Below the pieces are notes generated by a model, which had not been told where the DNA came from, did not search any database, and worked only from the letters and a program-made list of their open reading frames with translations. Both the position numbers and the translations under genes were made by a program. Below are positions 50,257 through 50,455 of a DNA stretch of 50,455 nt, piece after piece. The DNA is from a virus: positions 1 through 50,455 of IMG/VR virus record IMGVR_UViG_3300008952_000077, one strand, 5' to 3'. How positions within the stretch are numbered: the first letter of the stretch is position 1; each line of letters begins with the position of its first letter.

Positions 50257-50273
50257 GAGACTATCATAGTCTC
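50257..50273 (-). promoter_or_regulatory. palindromic leader hairpin
   Basis: GAGACTAT (50257-50264) and ATAGTCTC (50266-50273) form a perfect 8-bp inverted repeat with a 1-nt centre. It lies 6 nt downstream of the late octamer, so it forms the 5' end of the mRNA and may stabilise it. Confidence 0.55.
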
Positions 50274-50278
50274 GCCTA

Positions 50279-50286
50279 TAAATAGT
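50279..50286 (-). promoter_or_regulatory. late promoter-like octamer ACTATTTA
   Basis: Minus-strand ACTATTTA followed by TAGG, 66 nt upstream of ATG 50213. Confidence 0.5.
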
Positions 50287-50391
50287 GCTGTGTTTTTTAC
50301 ATCTTAAAGTAGTAGAGGAGGCGGCGTGCGTTTATGGGCAAATTGTTAGCAGATTGCTTCAAATATTTATTTATTATATTCACAAAACAGG

Positions 50392-50418
50392 AAAGCCCCC
50401 GTCAAGGACGGAGGCTTT
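50392..50418 (-). terminator. intrinsic terminator of the gene beyond the window
   Basis: Stem AAAGCC-T-CCG / CGG-G-GGCTTT pairs with one mismatch around TCCTTGA, followed on the minus strand by CCTGTTTTG. The 50287-50391 stretch after it holds no feature I can support. Confidence 0.65.
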
Positions 50419-50436
50419 GCACTGAATGTGTTGTTT

Positions 50437-50455
50437 CTATGGTTTAGCTAGTCTT
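50437..50455 (-). CDS. possible 3' end of a gene entering from the right
   Basis: The last 19 bases read in one minus-strand frame as R-L-A-K-P followed by TAG, 18 bp before the terminator. This could be the tail of a gene outside the window, but six codons cannot prove it. Confidence 0.3.

Noticed and set aside
1-50455. Prophage or integrated element boundaries
   Set aside because: No integrase, att-like repeats or host genes are visible; every gene fits a phage genome.

Overview
The window is a segment of a large, strictly lytic-looking, contractile-tailed (myovirus) phage genome. Every gene I can support lies on the minus strand, so transcription runs from high to low coordinates. Genes are tightly packed and many overlap by 1-60 bases. 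No rRNA, tRNA, CRISPR, integrase or transposase is visible. Capsid, portal and terminase are absent, so the genome extends well beyond this window.

Layout from the right end (first transcribed) to the left. 50.2-34.1 kb is a virion block: a small surface-type protein, a basic Lys/Pro/Ala-rich protein, neck/connector-like proteins, a 972-aa tail sheath, a tail tube, a tail-assembly-chaperone-like pair with a possible frameshift site, the tape measure, and baseplate proteins including a LysM/gp53-like one. 34.1-20.5 kb is mostly replication and recombination: a compact family A DNA polymerase, a divergent FtsZ/tubulin-like protein, a gp32-like SSB, a UvsX/RecA recombinase, a 5'-3' exonuclease, a DnaB-like helicase, a class II (B12) ribonucleotide reductase and a GroES-like co-chaperonin. 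An accessory cassette island (27.1-29.9 kb) with three copies of one hairpin repeat interrupts this block. 20.5-16.1 kb holds an endolysin, a secreted zinc protease, a secreted protein with a MYXO-CTERM-like tail and a nucleotidyltransferase-like protein. 16.1-9.4 kb holds a full-length DNA polymerase III alpha subunit, a J-domain protein, a probable restriction-modification pair, a second methyltransferase and a thioredoxin. 9.1-0 kb holds a GMP reductase/IMPDH-type enzyme, a sigma region-4-like mini-protein, ClpP, GroEL, a degenerate D12-type methyltransferase, a membrane protein, a cupin and a eukaryotic-type phosphomannomutase, and ends in a partial probable virion gene.

Two promoter classes are visible. 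Metabolic, replication and lysis-region genes are preceded by host-like promoters (TTGACA-like, 16-17 bp spacer, TATAAT-like; ten found). Virion genes and two further probable virion genes are preceded by a different conserved octamer, ACTATTTA (eight copies), which I read as the late promoter element. A small Cys-rich protein with a sigma region-4 helix-turn-helix is a candidate late-transcription factor.

Host inference: the secreted protein ends in a Cys-rich motif, a hydrophobic segment and an Arg cluster, as MYXO-CTERM sorting tails do. It and a tiny lipoprotein both have Asp/Thr/Glu-rich tracts like those of Myxococcota-type bacteria. The best guess is a phage of an aquatic myxobacterium-like (deltaproteobacterial) host. 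The replication and tail gene set resembles marine T4-like phages. The most novel signals are a 73-nt three-way-junction-like leader RNA ahead of the VOC/exonuclease operon, the late motif, the repeated hairpins in the cassette island, the FtsZ-like protein, two unrelated DNA polymerases in one phage, and the MYXO-CTERM protein.
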